Of a stretch of 32,998 bases of DNA, positions 1 to 8,993 are shown one piece after another. The translations under genes and the position numbers were made by a program. The notes under the pieces are model-generated. The model was given only the letters and a program-made list of their open reading frames with translations, was not told where the DNA came from and ran no database searches. The DNA is from Labilithrix sp. (GTDB taxonomy: Bacteria > Myxococcota_A > Polyangia > Polyangiales > Polyangiaceae): NCBI GenBank assembly GCA_019637155.1, contig JAHBWE010000037.1, positions 1 through 32,998 on the forward strand. The letters are read 5' to 3'. Every line of letters begins with the position of its first letter. Positions within the stretch are counted from its first letter, which is position 1.

Positions 1-1120
1 CCGCGCCGTCGCGGCCCTCGGTGGCGCGCCCGCGCGCCGCGTCGGTCGCCGTCGCCGCGAGCGTCGGAGCGGACTCGATCTCCGCGCGAGCACCCGGCGC
101 GCCGGCGCCGCCCGTCGCCGTCGCTGTCGCTGTCGCTGCGAGCGTCGGCGCGGACTCGATCTCCGCGCGTCCGCCCGGCGCGGTGCGCGTCGAGACCTCC
201 GCCGAAGTCGAAGCCGACGCGGGGGTCACGACCGCCCGCGCCGGCCCCACTCCGCGCGGTATCGGCAGGGTCGGCGCGATCTCCGTGTTGTCCGTCGCGG
301 AGGCGATGCGATCGAGGGCCTTGCGGGTGTGGAGCGCGCTCTCGGGGCGGAGGGCCGGATCCTTTTGCAGGAGCTGCGCGACGAGCGACTCGAGCGCCGG
401 CGGGACGCTCGGCGCGAGCGCGCGGAGCGGGGGAGGGTCCTCGAGCGCGAGGCTCGTCGCGAACTCCATGATGTCGGAGCCCTTGAACGGCCGGCGGCCG
501 CCGAGGCAGCGGTAGAGCAAGCAGCCGAGCGAAAAGAGGTCCGTGCGCGCGTCGACGGCGTGGCCGCGCGCCTGCTCCGGGGACATGTAGCCCGGCGTGC
601 CGAGCGCCTGGCCCGTGCGCGTGAGGCCGTCGACGTTGGCGGCGCGGGCGATGCCGAAGTCGACGAGCTTCACCGCGCTCGTCTCGCGCGTGAGGATCAC
701 GTTGCTCGGCTTGAGGTCGCGATGGATGACCCCCGCCGCGTGCGCGGCCACGAGCGCGTCGGTCACCGCGCGGCCGATGCGCACCGCCTCCTCGACGGTC
801 AGGTTCTCCGTCTCGAGCCGCTTCTCGAGGTCGTCGCCGTCGATCCACTCCATCGCGAGGTAGGGGTGCCCGTCCTTCGTGAGGCCGTGGCCGCGGTAGC
901 CGACGATGTTCGGGTGCTCGAGCTTCGAGAGGATGTCGCTCTCGAGCGCGAAGCGGGTGGGGTCCCCGACCGCGCCGAGCACCTTCACCGCGAGGAGCGC
1001 GCCGGTCGCGGGATCGCGTGCACGATACACCTTTCCCATCCCCCCCTCGCCGATGACGTCCTCGATCACGAACGGATCGTCCCTGTCCTTGATCGCGATC
1101 GTCTTCGGGATCGGCTCCAT
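1..1120 (-). CDS. Ser/Thr protein kinase, C-terminal part beyond the left edge
   Basis: Cytosolic-looking eukaryotic-type Ser/Thr kinase, open from its ATG to the window edge (at least 373 residues). Visible motifs: glycine loop GEGGMG at residues 24-29, VAIK-type lysine K46 (AVKV), alpha-C glutamate E60, catalytic HRDLKPSN at 133-140, DFG at 154-156, and activation-segment GTPGYMSPEQ. All catalytic residues are present, so it should be an active RD kinase. After about residue 280 the sequence becomes an Ala/Thr/Pro-rich linker with a tandem duplication; whatever C-terminal domain follows lies outside the window. No transmembrane segment is seen before the edge. It starts 3 bp after the stop of the FHA-sigma-54 activator gene, so the two are probably co-transcribed. 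FHA domains bind phosphothreonine, so the neighbour is a plausible substrate; that pairing is inference. Confidence 0.93.
   Translation of the reverse strand, partial: MEPIPKTIAIKDRDDPFVIEDVIGEGGMGKVYRARDPATGALLAVKVLGAVGDPTRFALESDILSKLEHPNIVGYRGHGLTKDGHPYLAMEWIDGDDLEKRLETENLTVEEAVRIGRAVTDALVAAHAAGVIHRDLKPSNVILTRETSAVKLVDFGIARAANVDGLTRTGQALGTPGYMSPEQARGHAVDARTDLFSLGCLLYRCLGGRRPFKGSDIMEFATSLALEDPPPLRALAPSVPPALESLVAQLLQKDPALRPESALHTRKALDRIASATDNTEIAPTLPIPRGVGPARAVVTPASASTSAEVSTRTAPGGRAEIESAPTLAATATATATGGAGAPGARAEIESAPTLAATATDAARGRATEGRDGA
45..169 (-). repeat. Duplicated 27-codon segment with hexamer runs in kinase linker
   Basis: A 44-bp segment at 45-88 recurs at 126-169 with few mismatches, 81 bp (27 codons) apart. 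On the coding strand both copies read ARAEIESAPTLAATAT followed by a variable Ala/Gly stretch. Copy two is preceded by four head-to-tail hexamers (GTCGCC then GTCGCT three times on the plus strand, 114-137), encoding Ala-Thr repeats. Because the units are 6 and 81 bp, expansion or contraction keeps the reading frame, so the length of the kinase linker can vary between strains. Confidence 0.85.
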
Positions 1121-1123
1121 CGC

Positions 1124-2431
<1,308 letters not shown>

Positions 2432-2446
2432 CGTCCCCTCACGACA

Positions 2447-2464
2447 TGTGCGGAGACCCGCACA
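2447..2464. promoter_or_regulatory. Perfect 7-bp inverted repeat upstream of the activator gene
   Basis: TGTGCGG-AGAC-CCGCACA is a perfect palindrome with a 4-nt centre, 16 bp before the activator start and 74 bp before the divergent lipoprotein gene. It could be an operator for either unit or a leader hairpin in the activator mRNA. Only the symmetry is seen. Confidence 0.4.
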
Positions 2465-2505
2465 ACGCCGCCGCGCGTTCGCGAGAAACCGCGGCAGATC
2501 GGAGC

Positions 2506-2520
2506 AGGCACGGCGGTTGG
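2506..2520 (+). promoter_or_regulatory. Weak sigma-54-like promoter candidate before lipoprotein pair
   Basis: AGGCACG-GCGG-TTGG resembles the -24/-12 consensus TGGCACG-N4-TTGC, with correct GG-to-GC spacing but a G in place of the -12 C. It points at the lipoprotein gene at 2538 and stands next to a sigma-54 activator gene. Against it, the predicted transcription start (about 2532) leaves only 6 nt of leader and cuts off the Shine-Dalgarno-like GAAGAGG. Confidence 0.2.
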
Positions 2521-2537
2521 AAGAGGTGCGCTCGACC

Positions 2538-3773
2538 ATGAAACGCACCGTCACCGCCCTCGTCGTCCTCTCCGCCCTCGCCGCCTGCGCGAAGCCCGTC
2601 GCCGTCGCGCCGATCGACGCCGTCGTCGCGCCCGTCCTTGCCGCGCCCGCCTCGGCCGAGCCGCTCCCGCCGCCGGACGCTCCGCGCGCCACGGAGAGCC
2701 GCTTCCCGGCGGGTCCGGGCGTCGCGCTCGTCGCGGATCAGCTCCACGCGCTCGTCCGCGACCGGCAGATCACCGATCCGAAGCGTCCTTACGAGGAGCG
2801 CGTCGCGATCGCGGAGAAGGCGCTCGGGACGAAGGGCGAGCCGATCGCGGAGCACGTCTACGACGGCGTCGTGTTCCGTGCGGTGTCGGCGCGCACCCTC
2901 GTCGCGCCGTTCGGCTGCACCGAGCTCGTCATCTCGCGGAAGACGCCGGCGTGGACGACGCGGAGCGCGGACCACCGGCTCTGCGGCTTGCCGTACGCGT
3001 CCGATCCGTCGAGGCCGTACGGCGGCCCCGCCCCGAAGCGGACCGCGTTCCGGCTCGACGAGGCGCTCGCGGAGGTCGGCCTCCTCCCGCCGGCGGTCGC
3101 CGACTTCAAGGCCACGACCAAGCTCGGTCCCGCCGAATACCACGAAAACGGTGAATCGGTCTGGATCGGCCTCGCCGGCCGGAGCAAGGACGCGCCGATC
3201 AGCTGCCGCGCGCTCCGCATCGGTCGCCAGCCGCGGATCGAGGAGGTGGCGCTCGCGTACTGCTCGCTCGCGTGGCCGATGCCGGGCATGTCCTTCGAGC
3301 CGGGCACGAAGGAGGCTCCGATCGACATGAACGCCAAGCTCGCGGAGTGCTCGTCGAAGTGCAGCGCGAACGAGATCTGCATGCTCGAGCAGCGTCTCCC
3401 GAGCACGGCGGCGTTCCGGCAGGAGTCCGACGGATCGCGCGCGCGCTACCCCGACGGCCGCGCGGCGAAGGCGGAGGTCGTCGGCAGCTGCGTCGCGATC
3501 CCGTCGTCGTGCTCCACCGTCACGGCTTCGTGCTTCTTCCCGCCGCCGCCGCCGCCCGGCGCGCCGCCGCCGTTCCCCGGCACCGCCACCGGCCCGTGCC
3601 CGAAGGTGCACCACGGCGGCCGCGCGTTCCTGACGACGCCGTCGAACCACATCGTCTGCACGACGCGCGTCGGCGGCCCGAACCCGCCGCCGCTGACGAC
3701 GACGCCGCCGACGCCGACCGCGCCCGCGACGACCGCGCAGAAGTCCAAGCCCACGCCCTTCGAGCTATTCTGA
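2538..3773 (+). CDS. Cysteine-rich lipoprotein of unknown function, copy 1
   Basis: 411 residues. The N-terminus is a lipoprotein signal (MKRTVTALVVLSALAAC, lipidation at C17), followed by a Pro/Ala-rich spacer and a globular domain. I do not recognise the family. It is clearly paralogous to the next gene: shared blocks include FPAGPGV near the N-terminus, GC(T/N)EL, CGLPYA, C-x-LR-x-G, KCSxxE(I/M)CxLEQR, RARYPDG, CFF, and FLTTPSxHI-x-C near the C-terminus. The conserved cysteines suggest several disulfides outside the cytoplasm. The C-terminal 40 residues are Pro/Thr-rich and unlike copy 2. ATG at 2538 was chosen because it opens the signal peptide and follows GAAGAGG; an open frame extends upstream but is antisense to the activator gene. 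It is divergent from that gene with a 106-bp gap. Confidence 0.85.
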   Translation: MKRTVTALVVLSALAACAKPVAVAPIDAVVAPVLAAPASAEPLPPPDAPRATESRFPAGPGVALVADQLHALVRDRQITDPKRPYEERVAIAEKALGTKGEPIAEHVYDGVVFRAVSARTLVAPFGCTELVISRKTPAWTTRSADHRLCGLPYASDPSRPYGGPAPKRTAFRLDEALAEVGLLPPAVADFKATTKLGPAEYHENGESVWIGLAGRSKDAPISCRALRIGRQPRIEEVALAYCSLAWPMPGMSFEPGTKEAPIDMNAKLAECSSKCSANEICMLEQRLPSTAAFRQESDGSRARYPDGRAAKAEVVGSCVAIPSSCSTVTASCFFPPPPPPGAPPPFPGTATGPCPKVHHGGRAFLTTPSNHIVCTTRVGGPNPPPLTTTPPTPTAPATTAQKSKPTPFELF

Positions 3774-3778
3774 CCGTG

Positions 3779-4912
3779 ATGCGTCCGCTCCTCTGCGCCA
3801 GCTCCGTCCTCGTGCTCGCGGCGTGCGCCGCGAAGTCGCCGCCGCCGGCCGAAGCGACCGTCGCCGCGGTCCCGCCGCAAGCCGCGGAGCCGATCCCGCC
3901 CGCGGACGCGCCGCGCGCCGATCGCTTCCCCGCCGGGCCCGGCGTCACGCTCGTCCACGACCAGCTCACCGCGGTGTTCCAGGACCGCACGCTCTTCGAT
4001 CCGAAGGTCTCCCACGAGGTGCGGCTCGCCGGCGTTCGCAAGGCGCTCGGCGTGCAGGGGGAGACGCGGAAGTACTCGCAGGGCGAGGCGGTCGCGTTCG
4101 CCGCGATCGGGCCGAAGTGGCTCTACGGACCGTGGGGCTGCAACGAGCTCGTGCTCCGGCTCGGGGTCATCGCCACGTGGTCGCTCGGGCCGGCGAACAT
4201 GCGGGTCTGCGGTCTCCCGTACGCGGAGGACCACACGAAGACGTACGTCGGCCCGGGGCCGCTGCGCACGGTGCTGAGGCTCGAGCAGATGCGCGCCGAG
4301 ATCGGCGACGGCACCGGCGCCGCCGCGCAGGCCATCGCGAAGGCCAAGCTCGGACGCGCCGACGCCGAAGAAGGCGGCGACGCGATCTGGACCGCGATCG
4401 GCGCGCGCGACGCCGACGCGCCGGTGACGTGCTGGCTCCTCCGCGTCGGCGCGAAGAGCGAGGTGACGAAGGCGCCGCTCGAGACGTGCGGGCTCGCGTG
4501 GGGACCGCCGCCGGCCGCGCGCTTCGACGCGGGCCCGCCGGTGCCGTTCTTCGACAAGCCCGCCGCGCTCGCCGAGTGCGCGGCGAAGTGCAGCGCGAAG
4601 GAGATGTGCCTGCTCGAGCAACGCGTGCCCGCCGGCGCCACCCTCCGCGACGATCCCGACGGGCCACGCGCGCGCTACCCCGACGGCTATCCGGCGCGGG
4701 CGGAGCTCGTCGCGCGCTGCACGCCGGTCCCCGCGACCTGCGCGAAGCCCGACGCGGCGTGTTTCTTCGGGAAGCCGCCCGCGATGACGAGCGGACCGTG
4801 CCCCGCGGACAGGCCCGGCGGCGGGCATTCGTTCCTCACGACGCCCTCGCCGCACATCACCTGTTTCGTCCGCGTGGGCGAGGTCAGCCCGTCGCCTTCT
4901 TCAGCTCCGTGA
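3779..4912 (+). CDS. Cysteine-rich lipoprotein of unknown function, copy 2
   Basis: 377 residues, beginning with a lipoprotein signal (MRPLLCASSVLVLAAC, lipidation at C16). It is the tandem paralogue of the gene 5 bp upstream: the same conserved cysteine blocks occur in the same order, including CGLPYAED, CGLAWG, KCSAKEMCLLEQR and SFLTTPSPHITC. The pair is probably one transcript. A GTG codon directly precedes the ATG, but the ATG gives the better signal peptide. The last 29 bp overlap the 3' end of etfA on the other strand. Function unknown; localisation to a membrane surface (periplasmic or outer face) follows from the lipobox. Confidence 0.85.
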   Translation: MRPLLCASSVLVLAACAAKSPPPAEATVAAVPPQAAEPIPPADAPRADRFPAGPGVTLVHDQLTAVFQDRTLFDPKVSHEVRLAGVRKALGVQGETRKYSQGEAVAFAAIGPKWLYGPWGCNELVLRLGVIATWSLGPANMRVCGLPYAEDHTKTYVGPGPLRTVLRLEQMRAEIGDGTGAAAQAIAKAKLGRADAEEGGDAIWTAIGARDADAPVTCWLLRVGAKSEVTKAPLETCGLAWGPPPAARFDAGPPVPFFDKPAALAECAAKCSAKEMCLLEQRVPAGATLRDDPDGPRARYPDGYPARAELVARCTPVPATCAKPDAACFFGKPPAMTSGPCPADRPGGGHSFLTTPSPHITCFVRVGEVSPSPSSAP

Positions 4913-5843
4913 CGAGCTCCGGCACGGCGGTGAAGAGGTCCGCGACGAGGCCGTAGTCCGCGACCTGGAAGATCGGCGCGTCGGGGTCCTTGTTGATCGC
5001 GACGATCGTCTTCGAGCCCTTCATGCCGGCGAGGTGCTGGATCGCGCCGGAGATGCCGATCGCGAAGTACAGCTTCGGCGCGACGACGCGGCCGGTCTGG
5101 CCGACCTGCAGCTCCGCCGGGGCGTAGCCCGCGTCGCACGCGGCGCGGCTCGCGCCGACCGCGGCGCCGAGCATGTTCGCGAGGGGGTCGAGGACCTCCG
5201 CGAACTTCTCCTTCAGCGCGCGGCCGCCCGAGACGATGACCTTCGCCTCGCCGAGGTCGGGGCGCGCGCTCTGGGCGGCGTTGAGGCCGAGGAACTTCAC
5301 CCGCTCCGCGGCGGGGTCCTTCGCCGCGAGCGCGACGTCCTCGAGCGGCGACGATCCGCCCGACGGCTCCGCGGGGGCGAACTCGCTCTGGCGCGCGGAC
5401 ACGACCTGGACCGGCGTGTTGATCGAGCAGGTCGCGAACGCGTTGCCGGCGAAGACGGGGCGGCGGTAGACGAGCTTGCCGCCCTCCTCCTTCACGCCGC
5501 TGATGTCCGGCGCGTAGCCGGCGCCTAGCTTGGCCGCGACGCGCGGCGCGACGTCCTTGCCGAACGAGCTCGCGGTGAACGCGACGACGTCGAAGCCCTT
5601 CGCCGCGGCGGCGATCGTGGGCGCGTGCGTCTCCGCGGTCGGGGCCGCGAGGTAGGCGTCGTCGCAGACGAGGACCTTCTGCGCGCCGTAGCCGGTCACC
5701 TCCGCCGCGGCGGCCTTCGCGCCCTGGCCGAGGACGAGGATCGAGAACGTGCCGCCCGCGTTCTTCGCGAACGTGATCGCCGAGTGCGTGGACTTCCGCA
5801 CCTTGCCATCGTGCATCTCAGCAACAACGAGGATGTTCGCCAT
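4884..5843 (-). CDS. etfA: Electron transfer flavoprotein subunit alpha
   Basis: 319 residues, normal length for EtfA. With EtfB it forms the soluble flavoprotein that carries electrons from acyl-CoA and related dehydrogenases to ETF:quinone oxidoreductase. The N-terminal domain opens MANILVVAEMHDGKVRKST. The FAD-binding C-terminal domain shows SGGRALKEKF from about residue 205, GQTGRVVAPKLYFAIGISG at about 248-266, and the family signature AINKDPDAPIFQVADYG near 283-298. The start ATG shares one base with the etfB stop (TGATG), so translation is coupled. The gene end overlaps the convergent lipoprotein gene by 29 bp. No dehydrogenase partner is in the window. Confidence 0.97.
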   Translation of the reverse strand: MANILVVAEMHDGKVRKSTHSAITFAKNAGGTFSILVLGQGAKAAAAEVTGYGAQKVLVCDDAYLAAPTAETHAPTIAAAAKGFDVVAFTASSFGKDVAPRVAAKLGAGYAPDISGVKEEGGKLVYRRPVFAGNAFATCSINTPVQVVSARQSEFAPAEPSGGSSPLEDVALAAKDPAAERVKFLGLNAAQSARPDLGEAKVIVSGGRALKEKFAEVLDPLANMLGAAVGASRAACDAGYAPAELQVGQTGRVVAPKLYFAIGISGAIQHLAGMKGSKTIVAINKDPDAPIFQVADYGLVADLFTAVPELVTELKKATG

Positions 5844-6664
5844 CACAGCACCTTCGCTTCGGACTTGAGCTTCTCGACGAGCTCGGGGACGGACTTCACC
5901 TTGATGCCGGCCTTGCGCGCCGGCGGGAGCTCGAAGCTCGAGTACGTGATCTTGAGCGCCGCGTCGCTCGCGAGGTCGGCGAGCTTCACCTCCGTGAGCG
6001 GCTTCTTCTTCGCCGCCATGATCGCCATGAGCGCGGCGAAGCGGACGCCCTCCGCGTACTTGTGCGCGGGCGCGTGCTTCGACGACACGCTCGTCGGCGC
6101 GACGATGCGGAGGTCGACCGAGACGACGGCCGGGAGCGTGACCTCGAGGTTGATCGTGCCGCCGTCGACCTCGCGGCCGACGACGAGCTTCGTGTCGTCC
6201 TCGCTCTTGATCGAGCCCGCGAACGTGGCCTGCGGCCAGCCGAGGTACTCGGCGAGGAGCTGTCCGACCTGGTTCGAGTCGCCGTCGACCGCCTGCTTGC
6301 CGAGGAGGACGAGGTCCGGCTTCTCCTTCTCGACCAGCGACTTGAGCGCGCGCGCGACGACGTCGCCGTCGAGCTGCTCGTCGGTCGCGTCGACGCGGAT
6401 CGCCTTGTCGGCGCCGGTCGCGAGCGCGCCGCGGAGCGTGGTCTCCACCTCCTTCGGGCCGAAGCTCACGACGACGACCTCGCCGAGGCGCGCCTTCGGG
6501 TTCGCGCCGTTCTCGGTGAGGCGGAGCGCAGTCTCCACCGCGTACTCGTCGAACGGGTTGGGCTTCCATTCGAGCCCCGTCGTCTCGAGCTTGCCCCCGT
6601 TGACCTTCACCTTGTTCGCGTTGTCCGGATCGGCAACACGCTTCAGCGGAACCAGGATTTTCAT
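5843..6664 (-). CDS. etfB: Electron transfer flavoprotein subunit beta
   Basis: 273 residues, slightly longer than the usual 250-260. It is the AMP-binding partner of EtfA in the fatty-acid and amino-acid oxidation electron chain. Visible features: N-terminal MKILVPLKRV; NPFDEYAVETALRL; the nucleotide-binding stretch GKQAVDGDSNQVGQ at 122-135 with both aspartates; GGTINLEVTLPAVVSVD; and the recognition-loop region ending in AAKKKPL. The family PRY/L segment before the KKK is replaced by KYAEGVRFAALMAI, a small divergence. Start: ATG at 6664, preceded by GAGAGG 4 nt upstream; an upstream in-frame extension (to 6730) would cover the promoter and is rejected. It is transcribed ahead of etfA. Confidence 0.97.
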   Translation of the reverse strand: MKILVPLKRVADPDNANKVKVNGGKLETTGLEWKPNPFDEYAVETALRLTENGANPKARLGEVVVVSFGPKEVETTLRGALATGADKAIRVDATDEQLDGDVVARALKSLVEKEKPDLVLLGKQAVDGDSNQVGQLLAEYLGWPQATFAGSIKSEDDTKLVVGREVDGGTINLEVTLPAVVSVDLRIVAPTSVSSKHAPAHKYAEGVRFAALMAIMAAKKKPLTEVKLADLASDAALKITYSSFELPPARKAGIKVKSVPELVEKLKSEAKVL

Positions 6665-6701
6665 GCGTCCTCTCGGAATGAACGGCGATTCAGTCCGCGC
6701 A

Positions 6702-6730
6702 TTTTTAGGGTCCATGACGCCAGGTGTCAA
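6702..6730 (-). promoter_or_regulatory. Sigma-70-like promoter of etfBA
   Basis: On the minus strand a consensus -35 TTGACA (6730-6725) is separated by exactly 17 nt from a -10 TAAAAA (6707-6702, 4 of 6 to TATAAT). Transcription should begin near 6695, leaving a leader of about 30 nt with GAGAGG before the etfB ATG. The short AT-rich patch stands out against the GC-rich surroundings. The -35 box lies over the GTG codon at 6724 of the divergent gene. Confidence 0.7.
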
Positions 6731-7308
6731 CGTGCTACGAGAGGAGGGTGACGCCGGCCGCGCTCCTCGCCTTGACCCAGCTGGAAGCGCCAGCAGAGAA
6801 CAGGGCGCCCGACATCGTCGTGCCGGCGGTGCACTCGCTCGCGCTCATGACGGTGATGCGCGCGACCGCGTCGTACCTCTGGCCCGATCCCTTCTCGAAG
6901 CCGCAGTACTTCGCGGCCCACTATGAGGAGGCGTTCACGATGCCGCCGAAGTTCGATCGCTCCCAGCCGTTCATGCAGTGGGACGGGGACAACCTCCTCA
7001 TCAACGTGGTCGGCCACGGCCTCTTCGGGAGCGAGCTCTACCTTCGCGCGCGCCAGTGCCGCTTCGGCGTCGTCGGCTCGTTCGCGTTCGCGGCGGCGAC
7101 GTCGGCGCTCTGGGAGTACGGCTTCGAGGCGAACGGCGTCCGCCCCTCCGCGCAGGACCTCGTGTTCACGCCGCTCGCCGGCATCGCGCTCGGCGAGGCG
7201 CGCTACTTCGTCCACCGCGCGACGAAGGACGTCCGCCACGTCGAGTGGGTGCGCTGGGTCGTCGATCCGTTCGGCGAAATCGAGCGCGCCGCGGGCACGG
7301 GCTGCTGA
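6724..7308 (+). CDS. DUF3943-like protein
   Basis: Up to 194 residues. The second half resembles DUF3943 proteins: a His-containing block (NVVGHGLFGSELYLRAR, about 94-110), then a hydrophobic stretch ending in the family-type WEYGFEANGVRPSAQDL (130-146) and TPLAGIALGE (149-158). Family function is unknown; members are generally envelope proteins. The start is uncertain. GTG at 6724 is the longest; GTG at 6748 sits immediately after GAGAGGAGG and would avoid overlapping the etfB promoter, giving 186 residues with a weak hydrophobic N-terminus. It precedes nadB by 11 bp and is probably co-transcribed, although no functional link is evident. Confidence 0.72.
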   Translation: MSTCYERRVTPAALLALTQLEAPAENRAPDIVVPAVHSLALMTVMRATASYLWPDPFSKPQYFAAHYEEAFTMPPKFDRSQPFMQWDGDNLLINVVGHGLFGSELYLRARQCRFGVVGSFAFAAATSALWEYGFEANGVRPSAQDLVFTPLAGIALGEARYFVHRATKDVRHVEWVRWVVDPFGEIERAAGTGC

Positions 7309-7319
7309 TAAAAAGAGCC

Positions 7320-8987
7320 ATGGCACTGACGTGCGACTTCCTCGTGATCGGCAGCGGGATCGCCGGACTGTCCTTCGCGCTGGAGGCGGCGAAGCACGGC
7401 GACGTCGTCGTCGTCACGAAGCGCGCGAAGGACGAGTCGAACACGAAGTACGCCCAGGGTGGCATCGCGGCGGTGCTCGACGAAGGCGACTCCTTCGCCG
7501 CGCACGTGAAGGACACGCTCGTCGCGGGCGCGGGCCTGAACCACGTCCGCGCGGTCGAGATCACGGTCGAGGACGCGCCGGCGCGCATCGCGATGCTGCG
7601 CGAAGCGGGCGCCAAGTTCGACCTCACGCCGGCGGGCGCCCACGCCGACGAGTCGAGCCCGAGCCTCGCGCAGGGCTCGCAGGAGGGGACGAAGCAGGAC
7701 CTCGATCTCCACCTCGAGGGAGGCCACAGCGCGCGGCGCATCGTGCACGCCGGCGACATGACCGGGCGCGAGGTCGAGCGCGCGCTGGTGGAGGCGGCGG
7801 GGAGGCACCCGAACATCCGCGTGCTCGAGGAGCACATGGCGGTCGACCTCATCACCCTCGCGAAATACGGCGGCCCCGAGGTGTGCGCCGGCGCGTACGT
7901 CCTCGACGTGAAGGCGGGGAAGGTCGAGACCGTGCTCGGCCGCGCGACGGTCCTCGCGAGCGGCGGGGCAGGGAAGGTCTACCTCTACACGACGAACCCC
8001 GACGTCGCGACGGGCGACGGCATCGCGATGGCCTACCGCGCCGGCGCCGAAGTCGCGAATATGGAGTTTTACCAGTTTCACCCGACTTGCCTCTTTCACC
8101 CGCAAGTCAGAGATTTTCTGATATCCGAGGCGCTCCGCGGCGAGGGCGCGATCCTGCGCCGGCTCGACGGCACGCCCTTCATGAAGGAGTACGACGAGCG
8201 CGCCGAGCTCGCCCCGCGCGACATCGTCGCCCGCGCGATCGACCACGAGATGAAGCGGAGCGGCGCGGAGCACGTCCTCCTCGACATCACCCACCGCGAC
8301 GAGCAGTTCCTCCGCGACCATTTCCCCGGGATCCACGCCCAGTGCCTGAAGGTCGGGATCGACATCGCGAAGCAGCCGATCCCGGTCGTCCCCGCCGCGC
8401 ACTACCTCTGCGGCGGCATCTCGACCGATCTCGACGGGCGCACCACGATCCCGGGACTCTGGGCCATCGGTGAGTGCGCGCACACCGGGCTCCACGGCGC
8501 GAACCGCCTCGCGTCGAACTCGCTGCTCGAAGGGATGGTGTTCGCGCACCGCGCGGCGCTCGCGCTCGGGAAGGGCATCGATCGCGCGAAGCCGTGGCCG
8601 CAGGTGCCGGAGTGGGACCCGGGCGAGGCGGTGCCGAGCGACGAGGCCGTCGTCGTCGCGCAGAACTGGGACGAGCTCCGCCGCCTGATGTGGAACTACG
8701 TCGGCATCGTGCGCTCGGACAAGCGTCTCCGCCGCGCCGCGCGCCGCATCGCGCTCCTGCAGGAGGAGATCGCCGAGTATTACTGGAAGTACTTCGTCAC
8801 GCGCGATCTCCTCGAGCTCCGCAACATCGCGACGGTGGCGCAGCTCATCGTCGAGTGCGCGGCCGCGCGGCGCGAGAGCCGCGGCCTCCACTTCACGATC
8901 GACTACCGCGACACCGACACCAAGATGGCGCGCGACATGGTCGTGAAGCGCGGCGTCCCCGCCCACCTCGGGCAGAAGCAGGCCTGA
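7320..8987 (+). CDS. nadB: L-aspartate oxidase
   Basis: 555 residues. It oxidises L-aspartate to iminoaspartate with FAD, the first step of de novo NAD synthesis; NadA and NadC are not in the window. FAD Rossmann motif GSGIAG at 11-16; SNTKYAQGGIAAVLDEGDS; ATGDGIAMAYRAGAEVAN; substrate-site blocks EFYQFHPTCLF, APRDIVARAID, PAAHYLCGGIS and GANRLASNSLLEG, in which the family catalytic His and Arg positions are kept. The C-terminal helical domain is present (LRNIATVAQLIV). Start ATG at 7320 begins directly at the Rossmann strand, as in the family. The region 8058-8132 uses codons very unlike the rest of the gene (separate entry). Confidence 0.97.
   Translation: MALTCDFLVIGSGIAGLSFALEAAKHGDVVVVTKRAKDESNTKYAQGGIAAVLDEGDSFAAHVKDTLVAGAGLNHVRAVEITVEDAPARIAMLREAGAKFDLTPAGAHADESSPSLAQGSQEGTKQDLDLHLEGGHSARRIVHAGDMTGREVERALVEAAGRHPNIRVLEEHMAVDLITLAKYGGPEVCAGAYVLDVKAGKVETVLGRATVLASGGAGKVYLYTTNPDVATGDGIAMAYRAGAEVANMEFYQFHPTCLFHPQVRDFLISEALRGEGAILRRLDGTPFMKEYDERAELAPRDIVARAIDHEMKRSGAEHVLLDITHRDEQFLRDHFPGIHAQCLKVGIDIAKQPIPVVPAAHYLCGGISTDLDGRTTIPGLWAIGECAHTGLHGANRLASNSLLEGMVFAHRAALALGKGIDRAKPWPQVPEWDPGEAVPSDEAVVVAQNWDELRRLMWNYVGIVRSDKRLRRAARRIALLQEEIAEYYWKYFVTRDLLELRNIATVAQLIVECAAARRESRGLHFTIDYRDTDTKMARDMVVKRGVPAHLGQKQA
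8058..8132 (+). other. Rare-codon, AT-rich patch with two hairpins inside nadB
   Basis: Across some 25 codons the gene switches from almost pure G/C-ending codons to AAT, TTT (four times), ACT, AGA and ATA, then switches back. The patch holds two adjacent inverted repeats: GACTTGC (8084-8090) with GCAAGTC (8102-8108), and TCAGA (8107-8111) with TCTGA (8117-8121). TTTCACCCG also occurs twice. The protein sequence it encodes is the conserved active-site region. Confidence 0.6.
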
Positions 8988-8993
8988 GCGGCG

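Noticed and set aside
114..137. GTCGCT hexamer run as a phase-variation switch
   Set aside because: The unit length is a multiple of three, so changes in number would alter length but not turn the gene off.
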